From: Bryobacterales bacterium | Lineage (GTDB): Bacteria; Acidobacteriota; Terriglobia; Bryobacterales; Bryobacteraceae | DNA: 64,000 bases | Assembly: GCA_003166865.1 (NCBI GenBank) | Contig: PMUP01000041.1 | Span: 220,236-284,235 of the forward strand | Direction: 5' to 3' | Shown: one piece after another, positions 8,800-20,314 of the stretch | How the letters are laid out: each line of letters opens with the position of its first letter | Numbering within the stretch: the stretch's first letter is position 1 | Translations under genes and position numbers: made by a program | The notes under the pieces: model-generated | The model's database searches: none | Seen by the model: the letters and a program-made list of their open reading frames with translations, nothing else | Told to the model about the DNA's origin: nothing

Positions 8800-11679
8800 T
8801 CAGAAATTCTCAAGGAGCCAGAAGTTCGACTCCGAAGTCCGCTGCATGAACGTAAGGCGACGGCCATCCGGTGACGGTAAAGCAAAATTAAGCACGTGGT
8901 TTCTTCCTTGATCGAGCAGCACGCGGGTCTTTCCGTCCAACTCAATGCGAGCGATCAGGCCCTCCGTTGATTGCACGGCTGCGAACAAAGCGGCACCATC
9001 TGCCACCCACTGTAGGGAGTAGATGTACCACCCTTGCGGAAGTTGAAAAACTCGGTCTGTGCCATTCTGTGAATTGAGAATGTGGATCTGGCCCTTACTG
9101 GGAACGGCAACGTGGGTACCATCCGGCGAAACGCCGAAAGCGGGCCCAGCCGGCCCTTCAATTCTTCCCACTTCCTTACCCAGGCCCTTCAACGGATCCA
9201 GTTCATAGAAACTCATATGGCCTTGGTCCGCGCGGCTGAAGACACAAAAGCCTCCGGGCCCAGACGGACACTGGAAATTTGGTGAGGCTTGATCGGGAGC
9301 CTCTAAAACCTGCTCGGGAGATCCCCCCGAACTAGATATTCGCATTAACTTGAGAAGCGACTGTTGGGCGCTGCCCCTCGGCGATGTCCAGTAAAAAAAC
9401 CAAGCACCATCTGGGCTCAATTCGGCTTCCCCGTCGTTACCCGGTCCCTGAATCAACGGTTCGGCAGTCTCTTGATCCAGCTGTTGCTTGAACACTTTGG
9501 TGTTACCCGTACGATCTGACGTAAAAACAACGCTCTTGCTATCGGGCGTCCACGCGGTAGGATAGTCTTCGCTATCGCTAAAAGTCAGACGCTTGGGAGA
9601 ATCCAGACGTGTCCCGTTCTCGGTAAGCTCGGCAACGTACACATCGTTCCGGATATGAGTCTTGAAAACGGCCAGACGGCTGCCATCCCCACTCACGCTA
9701 GCTGCCAGGGGGCTGACGCCAAACCAATTAGTTATTTTCGCCGGCTTCCCTGTGGTCTTTCCGGTGCGCGGATCAGTCGGGATTTCCCAGAGATTTATGT
9801 TGCTGCCTTCGGCGCTGTCCTCCAATGCAAAGATCAGGCGGCCATCGCGAGCCCACCGAAGAATCGTGTAGCTGCCTGCGTCTAGGTGCGGATCCGAAAG
9901 CACCGGACTGGGCGAACCTCCGTCCATTGCCACGGTCTCAATGGAACCTCCGAAGTTGTACAACACAGCCTTCGGCTTTGTGTACGCGAGCCGCTGGCCG
10001 GATGGAGACCATGCCAGAGCTCCTACCCGCTCGTTCTCGCTGGTCAAGATCTTTTTCGGATTCTCGCCGTTGGCCCCCATGACCCATACTTGGCTGCCTC
10101 CCGGGTTGGTGAAAGCAATCAACGTTCCGTCCGGCGAAACCACGGCTGCCCGGGCGCTCGTTCGCAATTTACGCGGAGCGCCACCGAAGATAGATTTCAC
10201 CCAAATCTCCGAGTCATCGGTCTTACTCTGAAACGTGAGCAGTAATTTCTCCCCATCCGGGAACCAGTTCACCTTCCACAGCTCTGTTTGTATTTCCTGC
10301 GGAAGGGGGATGTCATTGATCTCACCGGTATCGATTACGTTCAAATGGAGGCCGTTCGTATCGGCGTAAGCAAGGTGCTTGCCATCCGGCGAGATCGCAC
10401 CGCCGCGGGCGGGTTTTTCAGACGTGGTGTGCGTTAACTGGCGCTCAGTTACTAGCCCGTGATCAGCGGATCGCCCACTCTTAAACCAAAACCATCCGAA
10501 GCCAAGGGCAAGAGGAACCATCGCCAGCATGAACCCGTAGAGCAATTTATGGCTGTGGCTGCCGCCCTTTTGTGCTTGGGCAACCGAAGACGGATTGGCT
10601 TGCCGGCCTGATTCCGTGTCGCGCTTCAGCCGCTTCAGATCGGCGCCCATATCCGCCGCATGCTGATAGCGCAGGTCTCGGTCTTTCTCCAGCGCCTTGC
10701 CGATGATGCGATCTAGCTCGCGCGGAATGCCCGCATTCATGGTGCTGGCGGGCGGCGGCGTCAAGCTGAGAACAGCCTGGTGAATCAGCGCCGTCGTCGC
10801 GCCCGCAAATGCCGCCCGGCCCGTAGCCATTTCGTAAAGCACCGCGCCAAAACTGAACAAATCTGTGCGAGCGTCGAGCGCTTCCCCGCGCGCCTGCTCC
10901 GGCGACATATAAGGCACCGTCCCGATCACCATGCCGGGGGTTGTCAGATATTCTTCAGTTGGCGAAGCACTGAGCTCCGCGGCCTCGCCGCTCACCGGCG
11001 CGGTGACTTTGGCCAGTCCAAAGTCGAGAATCTTGACCTGCCCGAACCTGGTAATAAAAACGTTCGCCGGCTTGATGTCGCGATGTACGATCCCGTTCCG
11101 GTGTGCCGCATCGAGTCCATTTGCGATCTGCACCGCCCAGTCCAGCAGCGCTTCCGTCTTTAAGGGCTTGGCCCCGATGCTTTGCTTCAGCGTTTGCCCT
11201 TCCAGGAGCTCCATGGCGATAAAGGGCTGGCCCTGGTGCTGGCCGGTTTCATAGACCACGCAGATATTTGGATGATTCAAAGCTGCGGCGGCGCGCGCTT
11301 CCCGCTTCAGCCGTTCTAGCGCTTGCGTTGTTCCACCCAAGTCACCGGGAAGAAACTTCAACGCCACCGGACGCGACAATACCAGGTCCTCGGCGCGATA
11401 AACCACACCCATGCCGCCCCGCCCCAGCAAGCTGACGATGCGAAAGTGTCCGCTCACCAAATCGCTGGCCGACAGGAGTGTCGCAATCGAGGAGTCCGCG
11501 GAGCCGGCGTCGGCAAGGAAACTCCCGGCCCCCGCATCGCGGGAAATCAGCTCTCGTACTTCAGCCACCACGCTGGGACTTTCGTCTGATTCCTCGAGGA
11601 GATCGTCGCGGGCGGAAGGAGGGCTGTCAAGCGCCCGTTCGAACAGAACCTTGACGCGTTGCCAGCGCTCGGCGCTCAT
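8800..11679 (-). CDS. Membrane Ser/Thr protein kinase with C-terminal beta-propeller
   Basis: 959 residues. A Hanks-type kinase domain (~78-350) has the glycine loop LLGRGGMGVVY, catalytic GIVHRDIKPAN and DFG in KILDFGLAK. One membrane segment follows (~388-408, FMLAMVPLALGFGWFWF), then an extracytoplasmic propeller of TolB/WD40-like blades with repeated SPDGK/SPDGT motifs to the C terminus. The start at 11679 overlaps the stop of the ECF sigma gene (ATGA). The pair sigma plus kinase-propeller is a recurrent acidobacterial module. The propeller is likely the ligand-sensing or protein-binding part. Confidence 0.9.
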   Translation of the reverse strand: MSAERWQRVKVLFERALDSPPSARDDLLEESDESPSVVAEVRELISRDAGAGSFLADAGSADSSIATLLSASDLVSGHFRIVSLLGRGGMGVVYRAEDLVLSRPVALKFLPGDLGGTTQALERLKREARAAAALNHPNICVVYETGQHQGQPFIAMELLEGQTLKQSIGAKPLKTEALLDWAVQIANGLDAAHRNGIVHRDIKPANVFITRFGQVKILDFGLAKVTAPVSGEAAELSASPTEEYLTTPGMVIGTVPYMSPEQARGEALDARTDLFSFGAVLYEMATGRAAFAGATTALIHQAVLSLTPPPASTMNAGIPRELDRIIGKALEKDRDLRYQHAADMGADLKRLKRDTESGRQANPSSVAQAQKGGSHSHKLLYGFMLAMVPLALGFGWFWFKSGRSADHGLVTERQLTHTTSEKPARGGAISPDGKHLAYADTNGLHLNVIDTGEINDIPLPQEIQTELWKVNWFPDGEKLLLTFQSKTDDSEIWVKSIFGGAPRKLRTSARAAVVSPDGTLIAFTNPGGSQVWVMGANGENPKKILTSENERVGALAWSPSGQRLAYTKPKAVLYNFGGSIETVAMDGGSPSPVLSDPHLDAGSYTILRWARDGRLIFALEDSAEGSNINLWEIPTDPRTGKTTGKPAKITNWFGVSPLAASVSGDGSRLAVFKTHIRNDVYVAELTENGTRLDSPKRLTFSDSEDYPTAWTPDSKSVVFTSDRTGNTKVFKQQLDQETAEPLIQGPGNDGEAELSPDGAWFFYWTSPRGSAQQSLLKLMRISSSGGSPEQVLEAPDQASPNFQCPSGPGGFCVFSRADQGHMSFYELDPLKGLGKEVGRIEGPAGPAFGVSPDGTHVAVPSKGQIHILNSQNGTDRVFQLPQGWYIYSLQWVADGAALFAAVQSTEGLIARIELDGKTRVLLDQGRNHVLNFALPSPDGRRLTFMQRTSESNFWLLENF

Positions 11680-12242
11680 CCGTATAACTCTTTGTAGAGC
11701 CAGGCGCGCGCCATTCGCCATTCGCGATTGATGGTGCGGGCTGAAACGCCCAGCACTTCCGCGATCTCATCCTCGGACATGCCGGCGAAGAATCGCATCT
11801 CTACTATCTGGCATTGGCGGGCATCCACGATCTCCAATCGAGCCAGCGCCTCTTCCAGCATCAGCAGATCGCCGGAGCGCGCTTCGGCAATATCCAGCGC
11901 CTTATCCAAGCTGATGTCCGGAGCGCCGCCGCCCCGTTTGCCGGCGTTGCGCTTACGGGCGCGATCGATCAGGATCTGCCGCATCACATGCGCGGCGACT
12001 TGGAAGAAATGGGTGCGATCGCGCCAGGGCGTGCCAGCCTGATCTACCAACCGAAGATAAGCTTCGTGAACCAGGTCGGTAGTCTGGAGGCTGCGAGCGG
12101 ATCGCTCCCGGCGCATATGACCGGCGGCGATCTTCCGCAACTCGCGATAGGTCAGTTCCATCAGGCGCGCTTCGGCATCCGGCTCGCCATTCCTGAAGGC
12201 CCCGAGAAGACGGGTTATCTCGCCATCACGCGTGCCCTGCAT
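11676..12242 (-). CDS. ECF sigma factor paired with Ser/Thr kinase
   Basis: 188 residues, sigma-70 ECF subfamily: region 2 (ELTYRELRKIAAGHMRRER...TTDLVHEAYLRL) and region 4 (IVEMRFFAGMSEDEIAEVLG followed by the recognition helix SARTINREWRMARAWL). It resembles the ECF type commonly found next to bacterial Ser/Thr kinases in Acidobacteria and Planctomycetes. It overlaps the kinase start by four bases (ATGA), so the two are translationally coupled; phosphorylation of the sigma factor by the kinase is a plausible control. The divergent HAF-repeat gene begins 108 bases away. Confidence 0.9.
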   Translation of the reverse strand: MQGTRDGEITRLLGAFRNGEPDAEARLMELTYRELRKIAAGHMRRERSARSLQTTDLVHEAYLRLVDQAGTPWRDRTHFFQVAAHVMRQILIDRARKRNAGKRGGGAPDISLDKALDIAEARSGDLLMLEEALARLEIVDARQCQIVEMRFFAGMSEDEIAEVLGVSARTINREWRMARAWLYKELYG

Positions 12243-12350
12243 TACGGTTCCCTACATCATACCTGCCTTTTAAAGGCCCGCTGCGAATGCGGCTGGGACC
12301 AATTGTCGGCAATTCCGCCCTTTTCGCGCCATTACTAGTGAGGGAAAAAC

Positions 12351-13472
12351 ATGACGAACAGAAAGCAAGCGAGATTTCTTAGTTTGACGTTACTGGTGGC
12401 GAGCGTAGCTCTGCCCGCCCTGGCTCAACCGAATAAGCCCACCATCACGGTGATCGATGCTCCAGGCGCAGGCACGGTGTCTTCGCCAGCGTGCGCACCC
12501 TTTTGCGGCACTACCGCTTACGCCATCAATGTATTCGGAGACATCGTGGGTTCCTACACGGATGCAAACATCGTGCCGCACGGCTTCCTGCGCCATGCCG
12601 ACGGTCGCTTCGTCTCCTTTGACGCCCCCGGAGCCGGCTTGGGGGCTGGCCTCGACCAGGGTACCGCTGCGTACAGCATCAATGAACTAAACGCGATCGC
12701 GGGGCAGTTCCAAGACCCCAGCAACGTGTTTCACGCCTTTGTGCGCGACTTTTACGGCTTTATCACTACCTTTGACGCTCCAGGCGCCGGCACGGGCGCT
12801 TACCAAGGCACTTTGGCTTTCAGCATCAATCTGGAGGGAGCAACTACGGGGATCTACATTGATGGAAAAAATGTGTACCACGGCTTTGCGCGTTCGTACC
12901 AAGGCGACACGGTGTCCTTCGATCCGCCTGGCTCGGTTTATACTTACCCCTGCCAGGAAACGTGCATCAACTATGACGGGTCAATCGTTGGGTTTTACGC
13001 GGATGCCAAAAGCACTGTACACGGCTTTGTGCGCGATCCGGACGAGAAGATCACGACCTTCGACGCGCCTGCAGCGGGAACGGGCAACTTCAAGGGCACC
13101 TACGCTGCGAGCATTAACCGGGAGGGTCTAATCGCGGGGTACACTGTAGACTCGAAAAACGTGGCCCACGGCTTCGTGCGTTATCCCGACGGCTCCTTCA
13201 CTACGTTCAATGATCCCGTAGCGGCCGCCGGCTCCGGCCAGGGCACGGCGCCTTTCAGCATCAACCTCGAAGCGGCAACAACAGGAGAGTACCTGGACGC
13301 AAGTAACATCAGTCACGGATTCGAGCGCGCTCCCGGCGGGCAATTCACCACCGTCAATGCTCCGAACGCTGTAGGGGGAACGCGTCCCACGATGAACAAC
13401 TGGCTCGGTGTCGTCACGGGATACTTCTTCGATGCAAACAGCGTAGTTCACGGCTTCCTCTGGAACCCCTAG
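12351..13472 (+). CDS. Secreted HAF-repeat protein
   Basis: 373 residues with a signal peptide cleaved near ALAQP. The mature protein is a tandem array of about six to seven repeats of ~50 residues. Each contains a Y/F-S-I-N strand, a G-Y/E-Y/F-x-D-A motif, then HGFxR and TFDAPGAG, which is the extracellular HAF repeat seen in acidobacterial proteins; a beta-propeller-like fold is likely. GAGGGA lies upstream of the ATG. It is divergent from the ECF sigma/kinase pair, 108 bases apart, so it may be a target of that regulator. No enzymatic motif is visible. Confidence 0.8.
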   Translation: MTNRKQARFLSLTLLVASVALPALAQPNKPTITVIDAPGAGTVSSPACAPFCGTTAYAINVFGDIVGSYTDANIVPHGFLRHADGRFVSFDAPGAGLGAGLDQGTAAYSINELNAIAGQFQDPSNVFHAFVRDFYGFITTFDAPGAGTGAYQGTLAFSINLEGATTGIYIDGKNVYHGFARSYQGDTVSFDPPGSVYTYPCQETCINYDGSIVGFYADAKSTVHGFVRDPDEKITTFDAPAAGTGNFKGTYAASINREGLIAGYTVDSKNVAHGFVRYPDGSFTTFNDPVAAAGSGQGTAPFSINLEAATTGEYLDASNISHGFERAPGGQFTTVNAPNAVGGTRPTMNNWLGVVTGYFFDANSVVHGFLWNP

Positions 13473-13496
13473 GGCGCCGGCAGAGCCCTAGCCGAA

Positions 13497-15680
<2,184 letters not shown>

Positions 15681-15738
15681 CAGCTACCTATCGGAGGAAG
15701 GGATTAAATCCTTTAGATCTAGGATCTTCGCCCGATTC

Positions 15739-16473
15739 TTACTCCGCAATAAGACGAATCGACCCGATGCCGCCCTGGATGTCCAAGCGCACCGTGGTTT
15801 TAGCGCGTCCAAGCGCGTCATTGACATACCGGCCGTCCCTCTTCTCCAAGCCGGTCGCCTGAACGCCCCCGATACCGCCCTTCGCCTCTGCCTCAATGCC
15901 AACGCCCGTAGGAAGATAGACTGTCGCCTCGCCGACTCCGCCACGAATGGAAACCGCGTAGTCTTTCTTGGGCGTGCCTCGCAGGTCCATGCGCAGTTCG
16001 CCCACCCCCATCTCCACATTCACCCGCCGCAGCGATAGATCTCCAAGATCCAGATGGCTTTCGCCGGCGCCGCATTTCACTTCCAGATCCAGGGGTTTGT
16101 CGTTGTTGAAAGCCAGGTCCCACTCGTACCGGTTGGACCCGCCGTGGACGCCGCTAGGCTCTTCCACCAACAGGTGTCCGCGGAAACCTCCGGCTGCATT
16201 GTGATACGTGACTTCCGGCCGCAAGCGCAGGCGGTTATAAACAAACCTGGCTTCCATCAATTTGGCGGCGCCTCCCCGAACTCGCAGCTCTCCCGCCCCC
16301 ATCCTCAGCTCCGCCCGCACTTCTTCGGAATTATCCAGTTCCACGCTCCGGGTCTCGGTCCGCTCGGGCCCAGGAGGGCTCCAGTCCGGGCCACAACCGC
16401 TCAGCAGCACCCAGCTAGGCAATAGCACGCTCGCGCCAATCAGCGCGGGAAGACTTCGCGATAAATGCAGCAT
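15739..16473 (-). CDS. Toast-rack / LiaF-like lipoprotein
   Basis: 244 residues with a lipoprotein signal (VLLPSWVLLSGC, lipobox LLSGC). The mature part is a repetitive beta structure with GAGELRVRGGA, CGAGESHLDLG, GVGELRMDL and GGVGEATVYLP. These match the N-terminal toast_rack domain followed by a cell-wall-active-antibiotic-response (LiaF-like) domain. Proteins of this type are envelope-located and often stress-linked. It stands alone on the minus strand, 58 bases downstream of the hybrid kinase start. Function beyond envelope location is inference. Confidence 0.72.
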   Translation of the reverse strand: MLHLSRSLPALIGASVLLPSWVLLSGCGPDWSPPGPERTETRSVELDNSEEVRAELRMGAGELRVRGGAAKLMEARFVYNRLRLRPEVTYHNAAGGFRGHLLVEEPSGVHGGSNRYEWDLAFNNDKPLDLEVKCGAGESHLDLGDLSLRRVNVEMGVGELRMDLRGTPKKDYAVSIRGGVGEATVYLPTGVGIEAEAKGGIGGVQATGLEKRDGRYVNDALGRAKTTVRLDIQGGIGSIRLIAE

Positions 16474-16654
16474 CCGTTGATTACCTTAAACCAGCATACG
16501 AGAAGCTGCTGGCCCCAAGTTCCGTCAAGATTGATGGAAAGCCACGCTGCTAAGGCCCTTTACTTAGTCCGTGCCCTACCGTACTCCCATATCACTCGTA
16601 TTCTTTGCCTTAGTACATATCGTCGTCACCGGCTGATTGCTACACTGGATCATC

Positions 16655-17629
16655 TTGAGCGACAGTCCTATTGGCTGCCTATATTGCCGTAAGAATATCA
16701 GTCCTTTGCGCAAGCTGAAGGACCCGCACTTTTGTTGCGACGAGCATCGCAAGAAAGGCGCCTCGAAGTCCGCTCGAGCGCTGCGGGAAGCTGAAGATTT
16801 GTATGGCTTTGGTAGCACTATCAGCACTTCCAAACCCGAGGATAAATCCGAGCGGCGGGCCGGATTTGGCGGCATCATTTTCGTGGGTGTCATCATCGTG
16901 GTCCTGCTGCTTGGGCTCTCGCGCGTTTCCACGAATTCACCAGCTCCTAGGGCGGTCTCGCCTCTGCCGGATAATCCACACAACAACAGCGCAGGTTTTG
17001 GACAAACCATCGCCAATCTGATTCAAGACCGGACTTCTGGAACCTTGCGCGAGGATTTCCGTTCCGGCTTCTCGAATTGGGACGGTCTCAAATCGGTTGG
17101 CTCGGACTGGACCCTTCAGGCCGGCCAGGTCCGCCCCGCATCGCTGCGCCTCTGGAAGCCTTCCTCCTCGCTTTCCAACTATGAGCTCGAGTTCCTGGGG
17201 CAGATCGATCACAAAAGCATGGATTGGGCGTTTCGCGCGGCCGACCTTCACAATTACTACGCCACCAAGCTGGTCATCACCCGTCCCGGCGCATTGCCCA
17301 ATGCCGGACTGGTTCGTTTCGTTGTCCTGGATGGCCGCGAGCGCGAGCGCGTGGAGCTGCCGCTGCCCCTCACACTCGAAAGCGGCGTCGATTACCGCGT
17401 GCGCGTCAGCGTGCGTGGCAACCGTTTCCTCACTTCCGTCAACGGCCAGTTGATCAGCTCCTGGATGGATAGCCGGATCAGCCGCGGCGGCGTCGGCTTT
17501 TTTTCCGAGGACGGCGAGTCCTCCATGCTCAAATGGGTCAGCGTGTCGGAACGCGACAGCTTCCTGGCGCGCATCGCGTCGCATTTCTCCCTGATTACGT
17601 TCCCCACGGCGGCCGTCCCGGCCCGATAA
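16655..17629 (+). CDS. Membrane protein with N-terminal Cys motif and lectin-like C-terminal domain
   Basis: About 324 residues. The N terminus has CLYCRKNISPLRKL...FCCDEH, a possible zinc-binding pair of Cys clusters in the cytoplasm. One membrane segment follows (GIIFVGVIIVVLLLGL), then an extracytoplasmic beta-sandwich resembling LamG/DUF1080-like folds (DWTLQAGQVRP, VSVRGNRFLTSVNGQL). No ATG is available; the TTG at 16655 starts just before the Cys motif, and a TTG at 16637 adds six residues. The inside-out layout could relay carbohydrate binding across the membrane, but that is speculation. Confidence 0.6.
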   Translation: MSDSPIGCLYCRKNISPLRKLKDPHFCCDEHRKKGASKSARALREAEDLYGFGSTISTSKPEDKSERRAGFGGIIFVGVIIVVLLLGLSRVSTNSPAPRAVSPLPDNPHNNSAGFGQTIANLIQDRTSGTLREDFRSGFSNWDGLKSVGSDWTLQAGQVRPASLRLWKPSSSLSNYELEFLGQIDHKSMDWAFRAADLHNYYATKLVITRPGALPNAGLVRFVVLDGRERERVELPLPLTLESGVDYRVRVSVRGNRFLTSVNGQLISSWMDSRISRGGVGFFSEDGESSMLKWVSVSERDSFLARIASHFSLITFPTAAVPAR

Positions 17630-17633
17630 CAGC

Positions 17634-18128
17634 CTAAAACGTCTCGCCCACCAATTTCGTAATTCGTTTGGCGAGATCGTTAGTGACGCCCAGGTTTTCG
17701 CCGAAGAAACGCACCCGCCCGGTGATCTTCTGGTCCATCAGCACACGCCCGTCGCGAGCCGTCACCGATGCGGCAACATCCACCTTCGTGGCGCCGAATA
17801 CGGTGGTGAGCTCGCGCTTGGTTTGGCTGCCTTCCTTGAAGCCCTCCACCTTGGTGTGCAGCGTGACCAGGTCCGTGACGGCATCGGCGGCGTGATCGCC
17901 GGTGCGATAGACCTTTTGGAACGTGCCGGACGCGCGCACGCGCTCCACTAGCCGTTCGTAAACAGCGAAACGGAACTCCGCCGGAATCTGAATGTCACCG
18001 GCTTCCACCATTGCGATTTGAATGGCTGACGCAGAAAGTTTCGGCTTCGCGGCGGTTTGAGCCGAGACCATGGCTGGGATCGCGAGCATCGAAAGCGAGG
18101 CAATCAGGACGAACTTCCGGCTCTTCAC
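17634..18128 (-). CDS. Secreted protein, DUF4410-like
   Basis: 164 residues with a clear signal peptide (MKSRKFVLIASLSMLAIPAMVSA). The mature part follows the pattern of DUF4410-type proteins: a predicted helix FAVYERLVERVRASGTF, then strands around DAVTDLVTLHTKVEGF, and a terminal NDLAKRITKLVGETF. Its ATG overlaps the stop of the upstream gene (ATGA), so the two are translationally coupled. Function unknown; the family assignment is from sequence pattern only. Confidence 0.65.
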   Translation of the reverse strand: MKSRKFVLIASLSMLAIPAMVSAQTAAKPKLSASAIQIAMVEAGDIQIPAEFRFAVYERLVERVRASGTFQKVYRTGDHAADAVTDLVTLHTKVEGFKEGSQTKRELTTVFGATKVDVAASVTARDGRVLMDQKITGRVRFFGENLGVTNDLAKRITKLVGETF

Positions 18129-18646
18129 GGCTTGCTCCCGTCGCTGGCCTTTTCCTCGGACAGACTGGCGTGCGCGCCCGCCTGCATCAGTTGCGAGCGC
18201 ATCTGTTCAGCCTGGCCGATTGGAAGCGCGAAAATAGCGCCGTGAACAGCACCATCGGGATCGTGAAACGCCACTGTGAGTATGTCCACCTTGGTGCGCA
18301 TCATGATTGTCAGCGCTTTTCCACTCCCGTAGGGCGCGGCGATAGCTGCTGTCTTCACGGCGGTTCCCGTCTTGCCGCCGCTCTGCGTGGTTTCCGTGCC
18401 GATGAAGATGTCATCGATGGCAGAGATCGCAATCTTGTTCTCGGCCTTGCCGGTCGTGAACTGCAGTGCGCCGTCCTGAACCATCAGCTTGCCTGTGGCG
18501 TTCCGCTGGATGGTGTCGAGGCCGATAACATGGCGGACATTTGGGTTCGCAGCCGTAGTTGTGCCGGGGCTGCTCGATGTGGCCGTCTGCGCCGGCGCAA
18601 GGCTTGCCGCGCCCAAGGCAACGATCAGGGTAGTGGTTAGTTTCAC
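18125..18646 (-). CDS. Secreted protein of unknown function
   Basis: 173 residues with signal peptide MKLTTTLIVALGAASLAPAQ. The mature part has short strands (GKLMVQDGALQFTTGK, IAISAIDDIFIGTETT) and ends in a Ser/Glu/Lys-rich tail. I do not recognise the family. First gene of a two-gene operon with the DUF4410-like protein (4-base overlap), so the two exported products probably act together. Confidence 0.6.
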   Translation of the reverse strand: MKLTTTLIVALGAASLAPAQTATSSSPGTTTAANPNVRHVIGLDTIQRNATGKLMVQDGALQFTTGKAENKIAISAIDDIFIGTETTQSGGKTGTAVKTAAIAAPYGSGKALTIMMRTKVDILTVAFHDPDGAVHGAIFALPIGQAEQMRSQLMQAGAHASLSEEKASDGSKP

Positions 18647-18778
18647 AAGATCCTTTCCGCCAATCCCTCGCGTGGTGAGAAAACAAGCCTATCATAAAGC
18701 GACAGCTCCCTTGCGCGCGCCGCCGCCGTGTCAGCTAGTGTAGATATAGAAGTCGCGTGATGGGGAAGCGTTTCTCGA

Positions 18779-20314
18779 ATGCGCACTTGTGGTTTGTTGT
18801 TCCTTGTCTTCGCCGCTGCCGGCGTCGTCCTGGCATCCGATCCCAAACAAGCTGAAAAGCCCTTCAAGGACGGTCTTCGGTACGAACAGAATAGCCAATG
18901 GAAGGAAGCCGAGGCGGCCTACTCGGAAGCCATTCAGCTCAACCCCGCGAGCGGGCTCTATTTCCTGCACCGCGCACGCGTCCGGTTGGCCCGTGGCGAT
19001 GCTCCGCGCGCGCGTGAGGACGCCACCGCCGCCAGCCGGTTGGAACCCCATAACGGCGAGGCGTTCCAACTGCTGGGCAGCCTCGATGTGCAACTCCAAA
19101 ACCCGCGCCAGGCAGTCGCCGATTACAGCCGCGCCATCGAACTCGGGGCGAACGACGCCGCGGTTTACAACGGACGCGCGGCCGCCCATACCAACTTGGG
19201 CGAGTACGCTCCGGCTGTGGCCGACTACACCGCCGGAATCAAGTTGCGCCTGGATGACCCCGAGCCCATCCGATCGCGCGGCGATGTCTACGTCGCCATG
19301 GGCCGCTTTAGCGACGCCATCGACGATTACGACCAAAGCATCAGTCTGAAGCCGGATAACCCCGACGCGTTTATGGGTCGTGGCTTCTGCCGGGGGCAAT
19401 TCGGCGACTACCGCCGCGCCATCGAGGATTTCGATAGGGTGCTTTCCGCGCGTCCCCAGGATGCCAAAGCTCTCACGCTGCGCGGCGCGGCCCGCTTCCG
19501 GCTCAACGAGAACGTACTAGCCGTCGCCGACTTCACCGAAGCCCTGAAGACCGCGCCCAAGGACGTATATCTCTACCTGGCTCGCTCCTCCGCGCTGGTG
19601 AGGCTCGAACGCCACGCCGAGGCGCTTCAGGATCGCGAGGAAGCGGTGCGATTGGCGCCCGATTCGGCCGAAGTTTATCTCGCCCGCGGAGGCTCCTATC
19701 ATCAGCTCGGCTTGCATGAAAAAGGACTCGCGGATCGCAGCAAGGCGATCGATCTGAATCCGAAGCTACCCGAAGCCTGGCTCGCGCGTGGCAGCGCTTA
19801 CTATCTGCTCGGCGATTATGGCAAGGCGCACTCCGACCTCCAGCAGGCCCTGCTCTTGCGTCCGGATTATCAGGAAGCCGCTGACGTTTTGGCCAAAGCG
19901 CGAGAGCGTTTAGAGGAAGCCAAGAACACCGCACCGCCGCCGGCCGTACTGCAGCCAGCCCCACCACCCGCGCCTTCCCCACAACCCCCGCCACCCGCCC
20001 CGCCCGCAAAACCCGACATACGCCCAGTTGCTCCCGCACCGGCAGTAACCGCCTCAGAGCACGAGACCCGCGGCCGCGCCTTCACTCAATTGGGGAAATA
20101 TCCGGAAGCGCTCGCCGAGCTGACCCAGGCTATTCAGCTCAAGCCCGATATCGCCACCGCTTACAATGCGCGCGGCTACGTCCATCTGCTCACGCGCGAC
20201 TATCAACGGGCGCTCGCCGATTTCAATGACGCCATCCGTCTGAAGCCCGCCTATCCCAACGCGCTGCAGAACCGTTCCATCGCCCTGAAAGCTCTCGGTA
20301 AGGCATCGCCCTAA
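18779..20314 (+). CDS. Secreted tetratricopeptide-repeat protein
   Basis: 511 residues: signal peptide (MRTCGLLFLVFAAAGVVLAS), then about ten TPR units (residues ~30-380) with typical W/Y-x-x-A-x-x-D-x-x-x-A-I-x-L-x-P spacing. A proline-rich linker (~385-418, runs of APPPAP) separates these from two more TPRs at the C terminus. TPR arrays bind proteins and scaffold complexes, here probably in the periplasm. The last codon region overlaps by four bases the 3' end of the convergent hemQ gene. Confidence 0.85.
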   Translation: MRTCGLLFLVFAAAGVVLASDPKQAEKPFKDGLRYEQNSQWKEAEAAYSEAIQLNPASGLYFLHRARVRLARGDAPRAREDATAASRLEPHNGEAFQLLGSLDVQLQNPRQAVADYSRAIELGANDAAVYNGRAAAHTNLGEYAPAVADYTAGIKLRLDDPEPIRSRGDVYVAMGRFSDAIDDYDQSISLKPDNPDAFMGRGFCRGQFGDYRRAIEDFDRVLSARPQDAKALTLRGAARFRLNENVLAVADFTEALKTAPKDVYLYLARSSALVRLERHAEALQDREEAVRLAPDSAEVYLARGGSYHQLGLHEKGLADRSKAIDLNPKLPEAWLARGSAYYLLGDYGKAHSDLQQALLLRPDYQEAADVLAKARERLEEAKNTAPPPAVLQPAPPPAPSPQPPPPAPPAKPDIRPVAPAPAVTASEHETRGRAFTQLGKYPEALAELTQAIQLKPDIATAYNARGYVHLLTRDYQRALADFNDAIRLKPAYPNALQNRSIALKALGKASP

